Shown here: positions 55,627 through 64,000 of the stretch, in pieces
How positions within the stretch are numbered: the first letter of the stretch is position 1
Layout: each line of letters starts with the position of its first letter
Assembly: GCF_009914055.1 (NCBI RefSeq)
Contig: NZ_CP028271.1
Location: 2,666,001-2,730,000 of the forward strand
Length of the DNA stretch: 64,000 nucleotides
Source of the DNA: Mixta intestinalis
GTDB taxonomy: Bacteria; Pseudomonadota; Gammaproteobacteria; Enterobacterales; Enterobacteriaceae
Direction of reading: 5' to 3'
Position numbers and translations under genes: made by a program
The notes under the pieces: model-generated
The model's database searches: none
Told to the model about the DNA's origin: nothing
What the model saw: only the letters and a program-made list of their open reading frames with translations

Positions 55627-58254
55627 TTACAGCCTGGCTGTGACCCAGGATTCAACGCTGGCTAATGCTGCAGGCAGCGCCTGTGCATCAGTACCGCCTG
55701 CCTGCGCCATATCCGGACGTCCGCCGCCCTTGCCGCCGACCTGCTGGGCTACAGAGCCAATCAGCTCTCCTGCTTTCACGCGGTCGGTAAGATCCTTCGT
55801 CACCCCGGCAATCAGAGAGACTTTCCCCTCTGCTACCGTGGCCAGCACAATTACCGCTGAGCCCAGCTGGTTTTTCAGATCATCAACCATGGTGCGCAAC
55901 AGTTTAGGTTCAACGTTGCTCAGCTCGCTAACCAGCAGCTTAACGCCGTTGATATCGCGTGCCTTATTGCTCAGCGAAGCGCTTTCCTGCGCCGCCTGCT
56001 GATCTTTTAACTGCTGCAGTTCTTTTTCCAGCGCGCGCGCATGTTCGATCACCGCACGCACTTTTTCGTTCAGATTGCTGCTGTTGGCTTTCACCAAGTG
56101 AGCAATATCCTGCAATTGCTCAGACTGGGCATTCACCTGCGCCAGCGCTGCCTCACCGGTGATCGCTTCGATACGGCGCACGCCTGCGGCGGTGCCAGAT
56201 TCAGAAGTGATACGGAACAGGCCGATATCACCGGTGCGGCTGGCGTGCGTACCGCCGCACAGCTCGGTAGAGAAATCGCCCATGCTGAGCACGCGCACGC
56301 GCGCATCATACTTCTCGCCAAACAGCGCCATCGCGCCCTTCGCTTTCGCCGCCTCCAAATCCATGATACTGGTTTCTACAGGAAGGTTACGGCGAATCTG
56401 TGCGTTAACAATATCTTCAACCTGGCGAATTTCCTGCGCTTTCATCGCTTCAGTATGTGAGAAGTCAAAGCGCAGATACTTATCGTTTACCAGAGAGCCT
56501 TTCTGCGCGACATGCTCGCCCAGTACCTGACGCAGCGCCGCATGCAACAGGTGCGTAGCGGAGTGGTTCAGGCGAATACGGGCACGACGCGTCTCGTCAA
56601 CCTGCGCATCCAGACGATCGCCAACACGCAGATGTCCAGAAGTTAGCTTGCCGATATGGCCGATAGCCTGACCATATTTCTGCGTATCGCTGACGCTAAA
56701 TTCGGCGTTCTGGCCTTTTAACAGCCCGGTATCGCCTACCTGACCGCCAGATTCACCGTAGAACGGCGTCTCATCCAGCACGATGACGCCTTCCTGACCG
56801 GCGGACATCTCTTCTGCAGGCTGACCGTTAACGTAGATAGCGGTGATCGCTGCTTTCAGCTCCAGGCGGTCATAACCTTTAAACGCAGAAGCCGCATCAA
56901 TGCTGATGACATTGCTGTAATCAACGCCGAAACCGCTGGCTTCACGCGCACGCTGGCGCTGCTGCTCCATCGCGGCTTCAAAGCCCTGCTCATCGATCTT
57001 CAGATTGCGCTCACGGCAGACGTCAGCGGTTAAGTCCGCCGGGAAACCAAAGGTATCATAGAGACGGAATACCGTTTCCCCATCCAGCGTATCCCCCTGA
57101 AGATTTGCCAGCTCTTCATCCAGCAGCGCAAGGCCACGCTCCAGCGTTTTGGCAAACTGCTCTTCTTCATTTTTCAGAATTTGCTCAACGTGCGCCTGCT
57201 GACGTTTCAGATCTTCACTGGCGCTGCCCATTACTTCAATCAGCGGCCCTACCAGCTTATAGAAGAAGCTGCCCTTCGCGCCCAGCATATTGCCGTGACG
57301 TACCGCACGACGAATGATGCGGCGCAGTACATAGCCTCGGTTCTCGTTAGACGGGATAACACCATCAGCAACCAGGAAAGCGCAGGAGCGAATGTGGTCA
57401 GCGATCACGCGCAGCGATTTATTGCTCAGATCGGCAGCACCGGTAACATCAGCAACGGCTTTAATCAGCGTCTGGAACAGGTCGATTTCATAGTTGGAAT
57501 TCACATGCTGCAGAACGGCCGAGATACGCTCCAGCCCCATACCGGTATCAACGGAAGGCTTCGGCAACGGCAGCATGGTGCCGTCAGGCTGACGGTTAAA
57601 CTGCATGAAGACGATGTTCCAGATCTCAATATAGCGATCGCCATCCTCTTCAGGACTGCCCGGAGGTCCGCCCTGAATATGATCGCCATGATCGTAGAAA
57701 ATCTCGGTGCACGGACCGCACGGGCCGGTATCGCCCATCTGCCAGAAGTTATCTGACGCGTAAGCGCTACCCTTATTATCGCCGATTCGAATAATACGCT
57801 CTGTCGGCACGCCGATTTCTTTAGCCCAGATGTCATAAGCTTCGTTATCGGTTTCATAAACCGTCACCCACAGCCGTTCTTTCGGCAGGTTGAACCACGA
57901 CGCAGAGGTCAACAGTTCCCACGCGAAATTGATAGCTTCTTTTTTGAAGTAGTCGCCGAAGCTAAAGTTGCCCAGCATTTCAAAAAATGTGTGATGACGA
58001 GCGGTATAACCTACGTTTTCCAGATCGTTATGCTTACCACCGGCACGCACGCAGCGCTGCGAGGTGGTGGCGCGCGAGTAGCTGCGCTTATCCTGACCAA
58101 GGAAAACGTCTTTAAACTGGTTCATCCCGGCGTTGGTAAACAGCAACGTCGGATCGTTATTAGGTACGAGGGAGCTGCTGGCAACAACCTGATGTCCCTT
58201 GCTATGGAAAAAATCGAGAAACGTTTGACGGATCTCAGCAGTACTCTTGCTCAT
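55627..58254 (-). CDS. alaS: AlaS, alanyl-tRNA synthetase
   Basis: Charges tRNA-Ala and hydrolyses Ser/Gly-tRNA-Ala. 875 residues. The class II catalytic core (1-460) has FTNAGMNQFKDVFLG, RHHTFFEMLGNFSFGDYF and GLERISAVLQ. The editing domain carries HSATHLLHAALRQ and CGGTHASRTG, and the C-Ala domain has GKGGGRPDMAQAGG. The start at 58254 (MSKSTAEIRQTF) has AGGATA upstream; the open frame to 58395 overlaps recX spacer and is not conserved. Confidence 0.98.
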   Translation of the reverse strand: MSKSTAEIRQTFLDFFHSKGHQVVASSSLVPNNDPTLLFTNAGMNQFKDVFLGQDKRSYSRATTSQRCVRAGGKHNDLENVGYTARHHTFFEMLGNFSFGDYFKKEAINFAWELLTSASWFNLPKERLWVTVYETDNEAYDIWAKEIGVPTERIIRIGDNKGSAYASDNFWQMGDTGPCGPCTEIFYDHGDHIQGGPPGSPEEDGDRYIEIWNIVFMQFNRQPDGTMLPLPKPSVDTGMGLERISAVLQHVNSNYEIDLFQTLIKAVADVTGAADLSNKSLRVIADHIRSCAFLVADGVIPSNENRGYVLRRIIRRAVRHGNMLGAKGSFFYKLVGPLIEVMGSASEDLKRQQAHVEQILKNEEEQFAKTLERGLALLDEELANLQGDTLDGETVFRLYDTFGFPADLTADVCRERNLKIDEQGFEAAMEQQRQRAREASGFGVDYSNVISIDAASAFKGYDRLELKAAITAIYVNGQPAEEMSAGQEGVIVLDETPFYGESGGQVGDTGLLKGQNAEFSVSDTQKYGQAIGHIGKLTSGHLRVGDRLDAQVDETRRARIRLNHSATHLLHAALRQVLGEHVAQKGSLVNDKYLRFDFSHTEAMKAQEIRQVEDIVNAQIRRNLPVETSIMDLEAAKAKGAMALFGEKYDARVRVLSMGDFSTELCGGTHASRTGDIGLFRITSESGTAAGVRRIEAITGEAALAQVNAQSEQLQDIAHLVKANSSNLNEKVRAVIEHARALEKELQQLKDQQAAQESASLSNKARDINGVKLLVSELSNVEPKLLRTMVDDLKNQLGSAVIVLATVAEGKVSLIAGVTKDLTDRVKAGELIGSVAQQVGGKGGGRPDMAQAGGTDAQALPAALASVESWVTARL

Positions 58255-58391
58255 AAATATCCTGGAATACGCTAACGAAGGTTCTTCCCTTTGCACCGGG
58301 CGGGCGTTCCACACGGCTGCGTGAAGAGTTACCAACAAAAAGTGGGAATAAGATAAATTTTCTTCAGTGGGAAGTAAAATCCCATCTCGAC

Positions 58392-58904
58392 TCAATCGCT
58401 ATAATTTCGAAAAATCGACTGAATATCTTCCATGAAGAAGCCCTTAGCCTGCAAATAACGCTGTACTTTGGCCTTTTCCTTCCATTCCTGCGGCAGCGGC
58501 AAACCAAACTTACGCTCGGCTACATCAAACGCTCTGGCGGCCCAGTCAATATCCGCTTCGGCCAGCGCGTTCTCGGCCAAGTCACGCCCGATGCCTTTTT
58601 GCGCCAGTTCCATTCTGATGCGCTGCGGACCATAGCCTTTGCGGCTGCGGCTGGCAACGAAACGTTGGGCAAAGCGCACATCGTCGAGCCACTGATGCTC
58701 ATAGCACCAGGCGACAACCTGCTCCAGCAGCTCCGCAGGAATCTCTTCGGCCTGCTCGCCGGGACGAAACGTCGCCGCTCGCGCTACAGACTGCGTAATT
58801 TTACGACGAAACTCCGCTTCGCTGTGATCGCGCATCGCCAGAATACGCGTGGCGCGGTCCAGCAGGCGAGCAAAAGTAACAGGCGGTGCGGATTTCTCAG
58901 TCAT
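58392..58904 (-). CDS. recX: RecX, RecA inhibitor
   Basis: Caps RecA filaments and inhibits their growth. 170 residues of helical RecX repeats (RILAMRDHSEAEFRRKI, WLDDVRFAQRFVASRSRKGYG, ending GFFMEDIQSIF). It lies 122 bases after recA on the same strand, beyond the recA terminator. In E. coli it is expressed by read-through, keeping RecX scarce. Confidence 0.96.
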   Translation of the reverse strand: MTEKSAPPVTFARLLDRATRILAMRDHSEAEFRRKITQSVARAATFRPGEQAEEIPAELLEQVVAWCYEHQWLDDVRFAQRFVASRSRKGYGPQRIRMELAQKGIGRDLAENALAEADIDWAARAFDVAERKFGLPLPQEWKEKAKVQRYLQAKGFFMEDIQSIFRNYSD

Positions 58905-58988
58905 GAAGTTTCCGTCAGATCTGAAATTTAGGATAAGAAGTAAAGAGTGAGGGTAACGAGAATTGGGGCGGGATACAAAGGATAAGAG

Positions 58989-59019
58989 AAAAAACCCCGG
59001 TCAGTTTGCGCTGACCGGG
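58989..59019 (-). terminator. recA terminator
   Basis: On the minus strand the stem CCCGGTCAG/CTGACCGGG with a six-base loop is followed by GTTTTTTC, just after the recA stop and before recX. Confidence 0.92.
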
Positions 59020-59026
59020 ATTGCGA

Positions 59027-60094
59027 TTAGAAATCTTCGTTGGTTTCGCTGGCGGCATCTTCACGATCGTCCGCAGAGAAATCCATTTTCCCTTCATCAG
59101 GGTTGTTCAGCAGCATATCACGCAGCTTCTGCTCGATTTCGTTAGCCACAGCGCTGTTCTCTTTCAGGTAGTTGCTGGCATTCGCTTTACCCTGGCCGAT
59201 CTTGTCGCCATTGTAGCTATACCAGGCACCTGCTTTTTCGATCAGCTTGTGTTTCACACCGAGGTCTACCAGCTCGCCGTAGACGTTAATGCCTTCACCG
59301 TACATGATCTGGAATTCAGCCTGTTTAAACGGTGCAGCAATTTTGTTCTTCACAACTTTAACGCGGGTTTCGCTACCCACCACGTTATCGCCTTCTTTGA
59401 TAGCGCCAATACGACGGATATCAAGACGAACAGAGGCATAGAACTTCAGCGCGTTACCACCGGTAGTGGTTTCCGGGTTACCGAACATTACGCCGATTTT
59501 CATACGGATCTGGTTGATAAAGATCAGCAGCGTATTGGACTGTTTCAGGTTACCGGCCAGCTTACGCATTGCCTGGCTCATCATACGTGCGGCCAGACCC
59601 ATGTGCGAATCACCGATTTCACCTTCAATTTCCGCTTTCGGCGTCAGCGCCGCAACGGAGTCGACGATGATAACGTCAACCGCACCGGAACGAGCCAGCG
59701 CATCACAGATTTCCAGCGCCTGCTCACCGGTGTCAGGCTGCGAGCAGAGCAGGTTATCGATATCTACGCCCAGTTTTTTAGCGTAAACCGGGTCAAGCGC
59801 ATGTTCCGCATCGATAAAGGCACAGGTTTTACCTTTGCGCTGAGCGGCAGCAATGACCTGCAACGTCAGCGTTGTCTTACCGGACGATTCCGGCCCATAA
59901 ATTTCAACAATACGGCCCATCGGCAGGCCGCCTGCGCCAAGGGCGATATCAAGCGAAAGTGAACCGGTAGAGATGGTTTCAACATCCATAGTGCGGTCTT
60001 CACCCAGGCGCATGATGGAGCCTTTACCAAATTGTTTCTCAATTTGGCCCAGCGCTGCAGCCAGAGCCTTTTGCTTGTTTTCGTCAATAGCCAT
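59027..60094 (-). CDS. recA: RecA, recombinase and SOS co-protease
   Basis: Forms filaments on single-stranded DNA for strand exchange and triggers LexA self-cleavage. 355 residues. Walker A is GPESSGKTT near residue 66, with NALKFYASVRLDIRRIGA as the L2-flanking region and an acidic C-terminal tail (DDREDAASETNEDF). TTAGGAGTAG precedes the ATG. Controlled by the LexA box in its promoter. Confidence 0.99.
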   Translation of the reverse strand: MAIDENKQKALAAALGQIEKQFGKGSIMRLGEDRTMDVETISTGSLSLDIALGAGGLPMGRIVEIYGPESSGKTTLTLQVIAAAQRKGKTCAFIDAEHALDPVYAKKLGVDIDNLLCSQPDTGEQALEICDALARSGAVDVIIVDSVAALTPKAEIEGEIGDSHMGLAARMMSQAMRKLAGNLKQSNTLLIFINQIRMKIGVMFGNPETTTGGNALKFYASVRLDIRRIGAIKEGDNVVGSETRVKVVKNKIAAPFKQAEFQIMYGEGINVYGELVDLGVKHKLIEKAGAWYSYNGDKIGQGKANASNYLKENSAVANEIEQKLRDMLLNNPDEGKMDFSADDREDAASETNEDF

Positions 60095-60164
60095 TTCTAC
60101 TCCTAATCATGCTGGGGTAAAGCACGCCACGGTGGTGGACAATGCTCTCATTCGTTGGACAGTA

Positions 60165-60192
60165 ATTATACTGTATAATCATACAGTATCAA
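60165..60192 (-). promoter_or_regulatory. recA promoter with LexA (SOS) box
   Basis: The palindrome CTGT-N8-ACAG (60171-60186, CTGTATAATCATACAG on the plus strand) exactly fills the 16-base spacer between TTGATA (60187-60192) and TATAAT (60165-60170) on the minus strand. This is the arrangement of E. coli recA. Confidence 0.95.
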
Positions 60193-60193
60193 G

Positions 60194-60688
60194 TCAAATT
60201 TTAAGAAAATCGTCATGTAATATTTGTAATGCTAATGCCACAGTTTGACGACGAACCGCATCGCGATCCCCCTGAAATATATGGCATTTTGTGACCACCT
60301 GCCCCGTGGCAGTTGCGAAGCCGAACCAAACTGTACCCACCGGTTTTTCAGCGCTGCCGCCGTCCGGCCCGGCAATACCGCTTACCGCGATAGCAAAGTC
60401 GGCGTTTGCCTCTTTCAACGCGCCGGTAGCCATCTCTTTAACCACCTGTTCGCTTACCGCACCCCACTGTTGCAGGCTGGCTTGCGAAACCCCGACCATC
60501 TGCTGCTTCGCCTCGTTACTGTAGGTAATAAAGGCACGTTCAAACCAGGCGGAACTGCCTGCCACATCGGTTAATACTTTGGCAATCCAACCGCCGGTAC
60601 AGGATTCAGCGGTAGTTACCGTCGCCCCATGTTGCCGTAGCTGCTGCCCTGTAAGGATACTTAACTGCTTTAGCCGATCGTCGTTCAT
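60194..60688 (-). CDS. pncC: PncC (YgaD), nicotinamide-nucleotide amidase
   Basis: Converts nicotinamide mononucleotide to nicotinate mononucleotide in pyridine salvage; CinA C-terminal domain. 164 residues with VTTAESCTGGWIAKVLTD, FERAFITYSNEAK and SGIAGPDGGSAEKPVGTVWF. The start at 60688 follows GGAAAGGAC. Its stop is one base from the recA promoter elements. Confidence 0.96.
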   Translation of the reverse strand: MNDDRLKQLSILTGQQLRQHGATVTTAESCTGGWIAKVLTDVAGSSAWFERAFITYSNEAKQQMVGVSQASLQQWGAVSEQVVKEMATGALKEANADFAIAVSGIAGPDGGSAEKPVGTVWFGFATATGQVVTKCHIFQGDRDAVRRQTVALALQILHDDFLKI

Positions 60689-61056
60689 TGTCCTTTCCGT
60701 CTTGCCGCTGTCTCTCAACGTTAGCAATAAACCTGATACCAGGCGTACCATTTTTCTATTTTAACGCAGCCCGAAGTGTAATTTTGCGAGATAGCTTCCC
60801 TGGTTATATAAGGGCTAAAAGCGGGTTAGCAAGACGATAAAAAATATATTGTTAAGGCCAGCTCGCCTCCGCCCTCGCCTCACTGCCTCAGTTATCTTTT
60901 TATGTCGTTATTTCTTATCAGTATGCACACGCTGCTATGCCGTCCGCTAAAAATGAAAATTGCGATCGTGGTTGGATTATTGTGCTGCCCGTTATGACAC
61001 TTTCTGGAAGAGTGCTTTAGTTAAAACGTCGTTTCATTTTAGGAGGTAGAGAAAAT
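60689..61056. other. intergenic region between pncC and the aldolase gene
   Basis: Divergent promoter region. AT-rich around 60830-60960 with no ORF of note. In E. coli mltB and the srl genes follow pncC; they are absent here. Confidence 0.5.
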
Positions 61057-61944
61057 ATGGAGTCAAAGCCTGAATTCTCTGGCGTCTGGTGTCCTTCGGT
61101 GACGCCTTTTACTCACGATAATCAGTTAGATTTAGCGGCGCTGGGCGCTCACTTTGCCCGACTGGATGCTTCCGGCATCGATACCATTTTGCTGATGGGC
61201 AGCATTGGTGAATTCGCTTCATTAACGCAGGCGGAGCGTAAAACATTATTAAGAGAAGCGCGCAGCATGTCGCGGCTCAATATGGTGGCAAATGTCTCAA
61301 GCCTCTGCCGTACCGATATGCTGGAACTGGCCCATCTGGCCTGGGAGTGCGACTACGATGCTGTTATGGTACTGCCGCCGTGGTATTACGGGCAAACCCG
61401 TCAACAATTGCTGAGCTATTATCGTCAGCTGGATGCTGAACTGGGCGGCAAATGGTTTGCCTATAATTTCCCGGCCCGCACCGGCTGTGATTTAGATGCG
61501 GCGCTGGTTGCGGAGCTGGCCGCCGAACTGCCACAGTTTATCGGTATAAAGGATACGACGGACTGCCTGTCCCACAACCGCGCATTAATAGAAGAAACGA
61601 AAAAGGTGCGATCTGATTTCGCCGTTCTCTCCGGCTATGATGAATATTTGCTGCCCAACCTGCTGGCCGGAGGTGCTGGCGTCATCAGCGGTCTGAACAA
61701 TCTGGTGCCGGCGATGTTTGCTGAGGCAATGCGCGCATGGCAGGCGGGCGATCTTACCGCGCTTACCCACTTCCAGCAGCGTATCGGCAAGCTGATGGCT
61801 ATTTACACGGTAGGCGACGATTTTGTTACCACCATTAAAACCGCAGTGGCACGTAAATTTGGCTATATGACCCCGCGCTCACGCAATAGCGGCGGCGCGC
61901 TCAACGAAGCGCAGTGCGAGGCTATTGATATGCTGTTTAGTTAA
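61057..61944 (+). CDS. DHDPS/N-acetylneuraminate lyase-family aldolase
   Basis: Class I aldolase-fold protein of 295 residues. The Schiff-base lysine is K165 in FIGIKDTTD, the catalytic Tyr is Y136 in AYNFPARTG, and the pyruvate-binding GSIGEF lies at 48-53 (GTTGE in DapA). The overall pattern is closer to sugar-acid aldolases such as YagE/YjhH than to lysine-pathway DapA, so it may act on 2-keto-3-deoxy sugar acids. TAGGAGGTAG precedes the ATG. Single gene with a terminator. Confidence 0.85.
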   Translation: MESKPEFSGVWCPSVTPFTHDNQLDLAALGAHFARLDASGIDTILLMGSIGEFASLTQAERKTLLREARSMSRLNMVANVSSLCRTDMLELAHLAWECDYDAVMVLPPWYYGQTRQQLLSYYRQLDAELGGKWFAYNFPARTGCDLDAALVAELAAELPQFIGIKDTTDCLSHNRALIEETKKVRSDFAVLSGYDEYLLPNLLAGGAGVISGLNNLVPAMFAEAMRAWQAGDLTALTHFQQRIGKLMAIYTVGDDFVTTIKTAVARKFGYMTPRSRNSGGALNEAQCEAIDMLFS

Positions 61945-61955
61945 TAACCTGAAGG

Positions 61956-61988
61956 GCAGCGAAGCGGGCCACGCCAAGCTGCTTTTTT
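61956..61988 (+). terminator. terminator of the aldolase gene
   Basis: GCAGC/GCTGC with an internal GCGGGCC-containing loop, followed by T6, 12 bases past the stop and before the convergent yjdM. Confidence 0.75.
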
Positions 61989-62025
61989 GCTATTCACGCA
62001 GCGCCCGCTCTCGCCTGATAATCAG

Positions 62026-62367
62026 TTAGATCTTTTTCACGAACTCAGATTTAAGCTTCATCGCACCGAAGCCATCGATCTTACAGTCGATGTTATGATC
62101 GCCTTCAACCAGACGGATCCCTTTCACTTTCGTACCGATCTTCAGCGCCGACGAGCTGCCTTTTACTTTAAGATCTTTGATTACCGTTACGCTGTCGCCA
62201 TCCGCCAGCAACGTCCCGTTTGCATCGCGCACAACCAGCCCCTCATCCTGTGCTGCATCTGCCGCCTGCAGCGACCAGATATGTCCACATTCAGGACAGT
62301 TCAGGGCATCGCCATCCTGCCAGGTATATTCAGAATGACATTCGGGACAAGAAGGTAAAGTCTGCAT
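62026..62367 (-). CDS. yjdM: YjdM (PhnA), zinc-ribbon protein
   Basis: A 113-residue protein long annotated as PhnA although not part of phosphonate breakdown in E. coli. The N-terminal zinc ribbon is CPECHSEYTWQDGDALNCPEC. An SH3-like domain follows with VVRDANGTLLADGDSVTVIKDLKVKG and the end MKLKSEFVKK. Function uncertain. It lies convergently with the aldolase gene. Confidence 0.95.
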   Translation of the reverse strand: MQTLPSCPECHSEYTWQDGDALNCPECGHIWSLQAADAAQDEGLVVRDANGTLLADGDSVTVIKDLKVKGSSSALKIGTKVKGIRLVEGDHNIDCKIDGFGAMKLKSEFVKKI

Positions 62368-62949
62368 TACAACCTCATAAGTCAGTACCCAGACGGGTAA
62401 ATAAAAAAGGCGGCTATTCTATAACCTTATCTTTGCTGGGGGTAGTTTTTATTACTTACGGGGCGTTATCGCGTTTCGACGCTTCATTAAGCGGGCTATC
62501 GCAAGGTTATACGCTGGAAACGAAAACAACCTTTTCACTTAAACTTTATGGAACTACCCGCTTCCGAAGACAAGCCTTATTTTTCAAACAATTAACTAGA
62601 AATTTATTCAGCCAGGTGGTGAGATGTTATTGCCATGAGATAAAACTTGTTAATAGAATATATCATTTCAAATTAAACAAAACAGTGTTTTATCTACTTA
62701 CATCACAATTTTTGCCGAAGCCGTTTGTTAAAATTGAGCACCTCAGAACAAACCAGGGATGTCATCCATATGGCATATCTAAATTAATAGCAGCTAAGAA
62801 AATAGCTCAACTGTAAATAAAATAACTGGCTCTGTTGCTCTTTCAGCTACAGGCTTCCTTATGCCTGTATTCTAATAAAAATGACGCAGCATGACGATAG
62901 CTATTCTTTTTTATTTTCTTTCAAATTAATATCTTAACAGGGATTGAAC
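62368..62949. other. intergenic region between yjdM and the PTS permease gene
   Basis: 582 bases. The first ~100 hold the yjdM promoter side; the middle is AT-rich and contains only an unconvincing frame. ACAGGC/GCCTGT at about 62850-62870 forms a hairpin with an 8-base loop some 80 bases before the permease start. It could be a regulatory site or the end of an unseen transcript. Confidence 0.45.
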
Positions 62950-64000
62950 ATGGATCATATCATCAGCTTATTAGGCACACCGGCGATTATTATTGCTTTA
63001 ATCGCTTTTTTGGGCTTGGTTCTACAAAGAAGTGCCATTACCGATATTATTAAAGGCACGCTGCTCGCCTTTGTAGGTTTTGTTTTAATTAAAACCGGCG
63101 GCGGCATTCTTGGCGGCGTATTAACCATGTTCAGCGATATATTTACGAATGCCTTTGGTTTGCAGGGCGTGGTGCCCAGCAACGAAGCTATTATGGCGCT
63201 GACGATTGATACGCTGGGGCGTCCAGCCGCATTTATTCTGTTCTTCGCAATGATTATAAATGTGCTGTTAGCCCGCTTTACCCGATTTAAATCTATTTAT
63301 CTCTCTCTGCACCTGATTGTCTTTATGTCTTTCTCAGTTACCGCGGCACTGGTGGGTCTGGGCTATAGCGAACAGTTCGCCATCATTTTTGGTTCGGTGG
63401 TAATTGGTACCTATATGGCCGTTTTCCCTACCATCCTGTCACGTTTTAGCCGTAATATTATCGGGCATAATGACTATTGTATCGCTCACGCAGCATCCAG
63501 CTCTTATATTATTGGTTCATACCTCGGTAAATGGTTCGGTAATCGCGCCGTTAACGTAGAAGAAGTAAAAGTTAGCGGAAAGCTTAGTTTTCTGAAAAAC
63601 CCAGATGTAGCCACTTTTATTACTATGTTCTTCCTGCTGGGGATCTCTTCAATTTTTGCTGAGCAGGAATTCCTTAATAAAGTACTGGCGAATAAACCTT
63701 ATCTGGTATGGCTGCTGGAAAAATCGGCTACCTTCGCGGGCGGGCTGTATATCGCGAAGAAAGGTGTGGTTATGTTTACTGAAGAAATCGTGCCTGCATT
63801 CCGTGGTTTCTCTCAGGTCGTAGCCCCAGGCTCTATCCCGGCGGTAGACCCTATGGTTCTGTTTGATAAATCCCCAAATGCGGTGCTGATCGGTTTTATT
63901 GTTAGCTTCGTTGCGGAACTGTTCTGTGTCGCGAGCTTCCCGCTTATCGGTCTGCCTATTATTGTTCCGGGTATTATGGCCAGCTTTATTACCGGCGGCA
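62950..64000 (+). CDS. UlaA/SgaT-family PTS EIIC permease, N-terminal 350 residues (runs off window)
   Basis: Membrane component of a phosphotransferase system of the ascorbate (EIIC, GutA/SgaT) superfamily. MDHIISLLGTPAIIIALIAF starts the frame, followed by IKGTLLAFVGFVLIKTGGGI, AHAASSSYIIGSYLG and PLIGLPIIVPGIMAS, with about nine membrane segments. It is close in type to UlaA but identity with the L-ascorbate system cannot be assumed. The EIIA/EIIB partners and regulator should lie beyond 64000. The ATG at 62950 has an AGGGAT-like site. Confidence 0.85.
   Translation, partial: MDHIISLLGTPAIIIALIAFLGLVLQRSAITDIIKGTLLAFVGFVLIKTGGGILGGVLTMFSDIFTNAFGLQGVVPSNEAIMALTIDTLGRPAAFILFFAMIINVLLARFTRFKSIYLSLHLIVFMSFSVTAALVGLGYSEQFAIIFGSVVIGTYMAVFPTILSRFSRNIIGHNDYCIAHAASSSYIIGSYLGKWFGNRAVNVEEVKVSGKLSFLKNPDVATFITMFFLLGISSIFAEQEFLNKVLANKPYLVWLLEKSATFAGGLYIAKKGVVMFTEEIVPAFRGFSQVVAPGSIPAVDPMVLFDKSPNAVLIGFIVSFVAELFCVASFPLIGLPIIVPGIMASFITGG

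Noticed and set aside
58255..58395. 47-residue N-terminal extension of alaS
   Set aside because: The extension is spacer between recX and alaS; MSKSTAEIRQ is the universal enterobacterial start.
59021..59962. 313-codon plus-strand ORF antisense to recA
   Set aside because: A shadow of the strongly biased recA coding sequence.
62220..62816. 198-codon plus-strand ORF between yjdM and the PTS permease
   Set aside because: Its first third is antisense to yjdM and the rest is AT-rich, with no recognisable domain or ribosome site at an internal start. Most likely chance.

Overview
The window is a stretch of enterobacterial chromosome. Nearly every protein is a close match in sequence, length and order to Escherichia coli K-12 genes from roughly the 57-61 minute region (pncC-recA-recX-alaS-csrA-serV-arg, gshA-micA-luxS, rpsP-rimM-trmD-rplS, aroF-tyrA/pheA, raiA-bamD/rluD-pgeF-clpB, an rRNA operon, kgtP, yfiM-pssA-pka-tapT-trxC). 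The divergence and the local differences fit Enterobacterales outside Escherichia. I infer Erwiniaceae (a Pantoea/Mixta/Erwinia-like genome), but the sequence alone does not settle the genus.

Layout: 1-9.5 kb holds a truncated ferric-coprogen receptor (fhuE), yehS, the pyruvate-sensing system btsS-btsR, osmC, a yodC-like gene, speG, a lipoprotein, the S-methylmethionine salvage pair mmuP-mmuM with a MetJ operator, and ygaC/ygaM. From 9.9-15 kb comes a ygaY-type MFS exporter and the multidrug efflux operon emrR-emrA-emrB. 15-24.3 kb carries yfiF, trxC, tapT, a papain-fold lipoprotein, pka, pssA, yfiM and kgtP. 24.6-30.1 kb is a complete rRNA operon on the minus strand (16S, tRNA-Ile, tRNA-Ala, 23S, 5S) with P1/P2 promoters, boxA sites and a terminator. 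30.2-36.1 kb holds clpB, pgeF-rluD, bamD and raiA. 36.2-40.9 kb is aromatic amino acid synthesis (pheL-pheA, tyrA-aroF), interrupted by a short-chain dehydrogenase. 41-45 kb is the most variable, AT-rich stretch (acetyltransferase, OFA-family transporter with a small membrane protein, two orphan small ORFs). 45-51 kb is the rpsP operon, ffh, ypjD and yfjD. 51-60.7 kb is luxS, the MicA small RNA, gshA, yqaB-yqaA, three identical tRNA-Arg genes and tRNA-Ser, csrA, alaS, recX, recA and pncC. The last 3 kb has a DHDPS-family aldolase, yjdM and the start of a UlaA-type PTS permease.

Most of the window is core genome whose regulation can be read directly: a LexA box on recA, a sigma-32 promoter and an internal start on clpB, phenylalanine attenuation before pheA, TyrR sites by aroF, a CRP site on raiA, a sigma-E promoter on micA and MetJ boxes on mmuP. 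I found no phage, insertion sequence, CRISPR array or clear new defence or biosynthetic system. The best candidates for something little described are the transporter/small-protein module at 41.7-43.5 kb, the neighbouring orphan small ORFs, and a long palindrome inserted between the two rRNA-spacer tRNAs.
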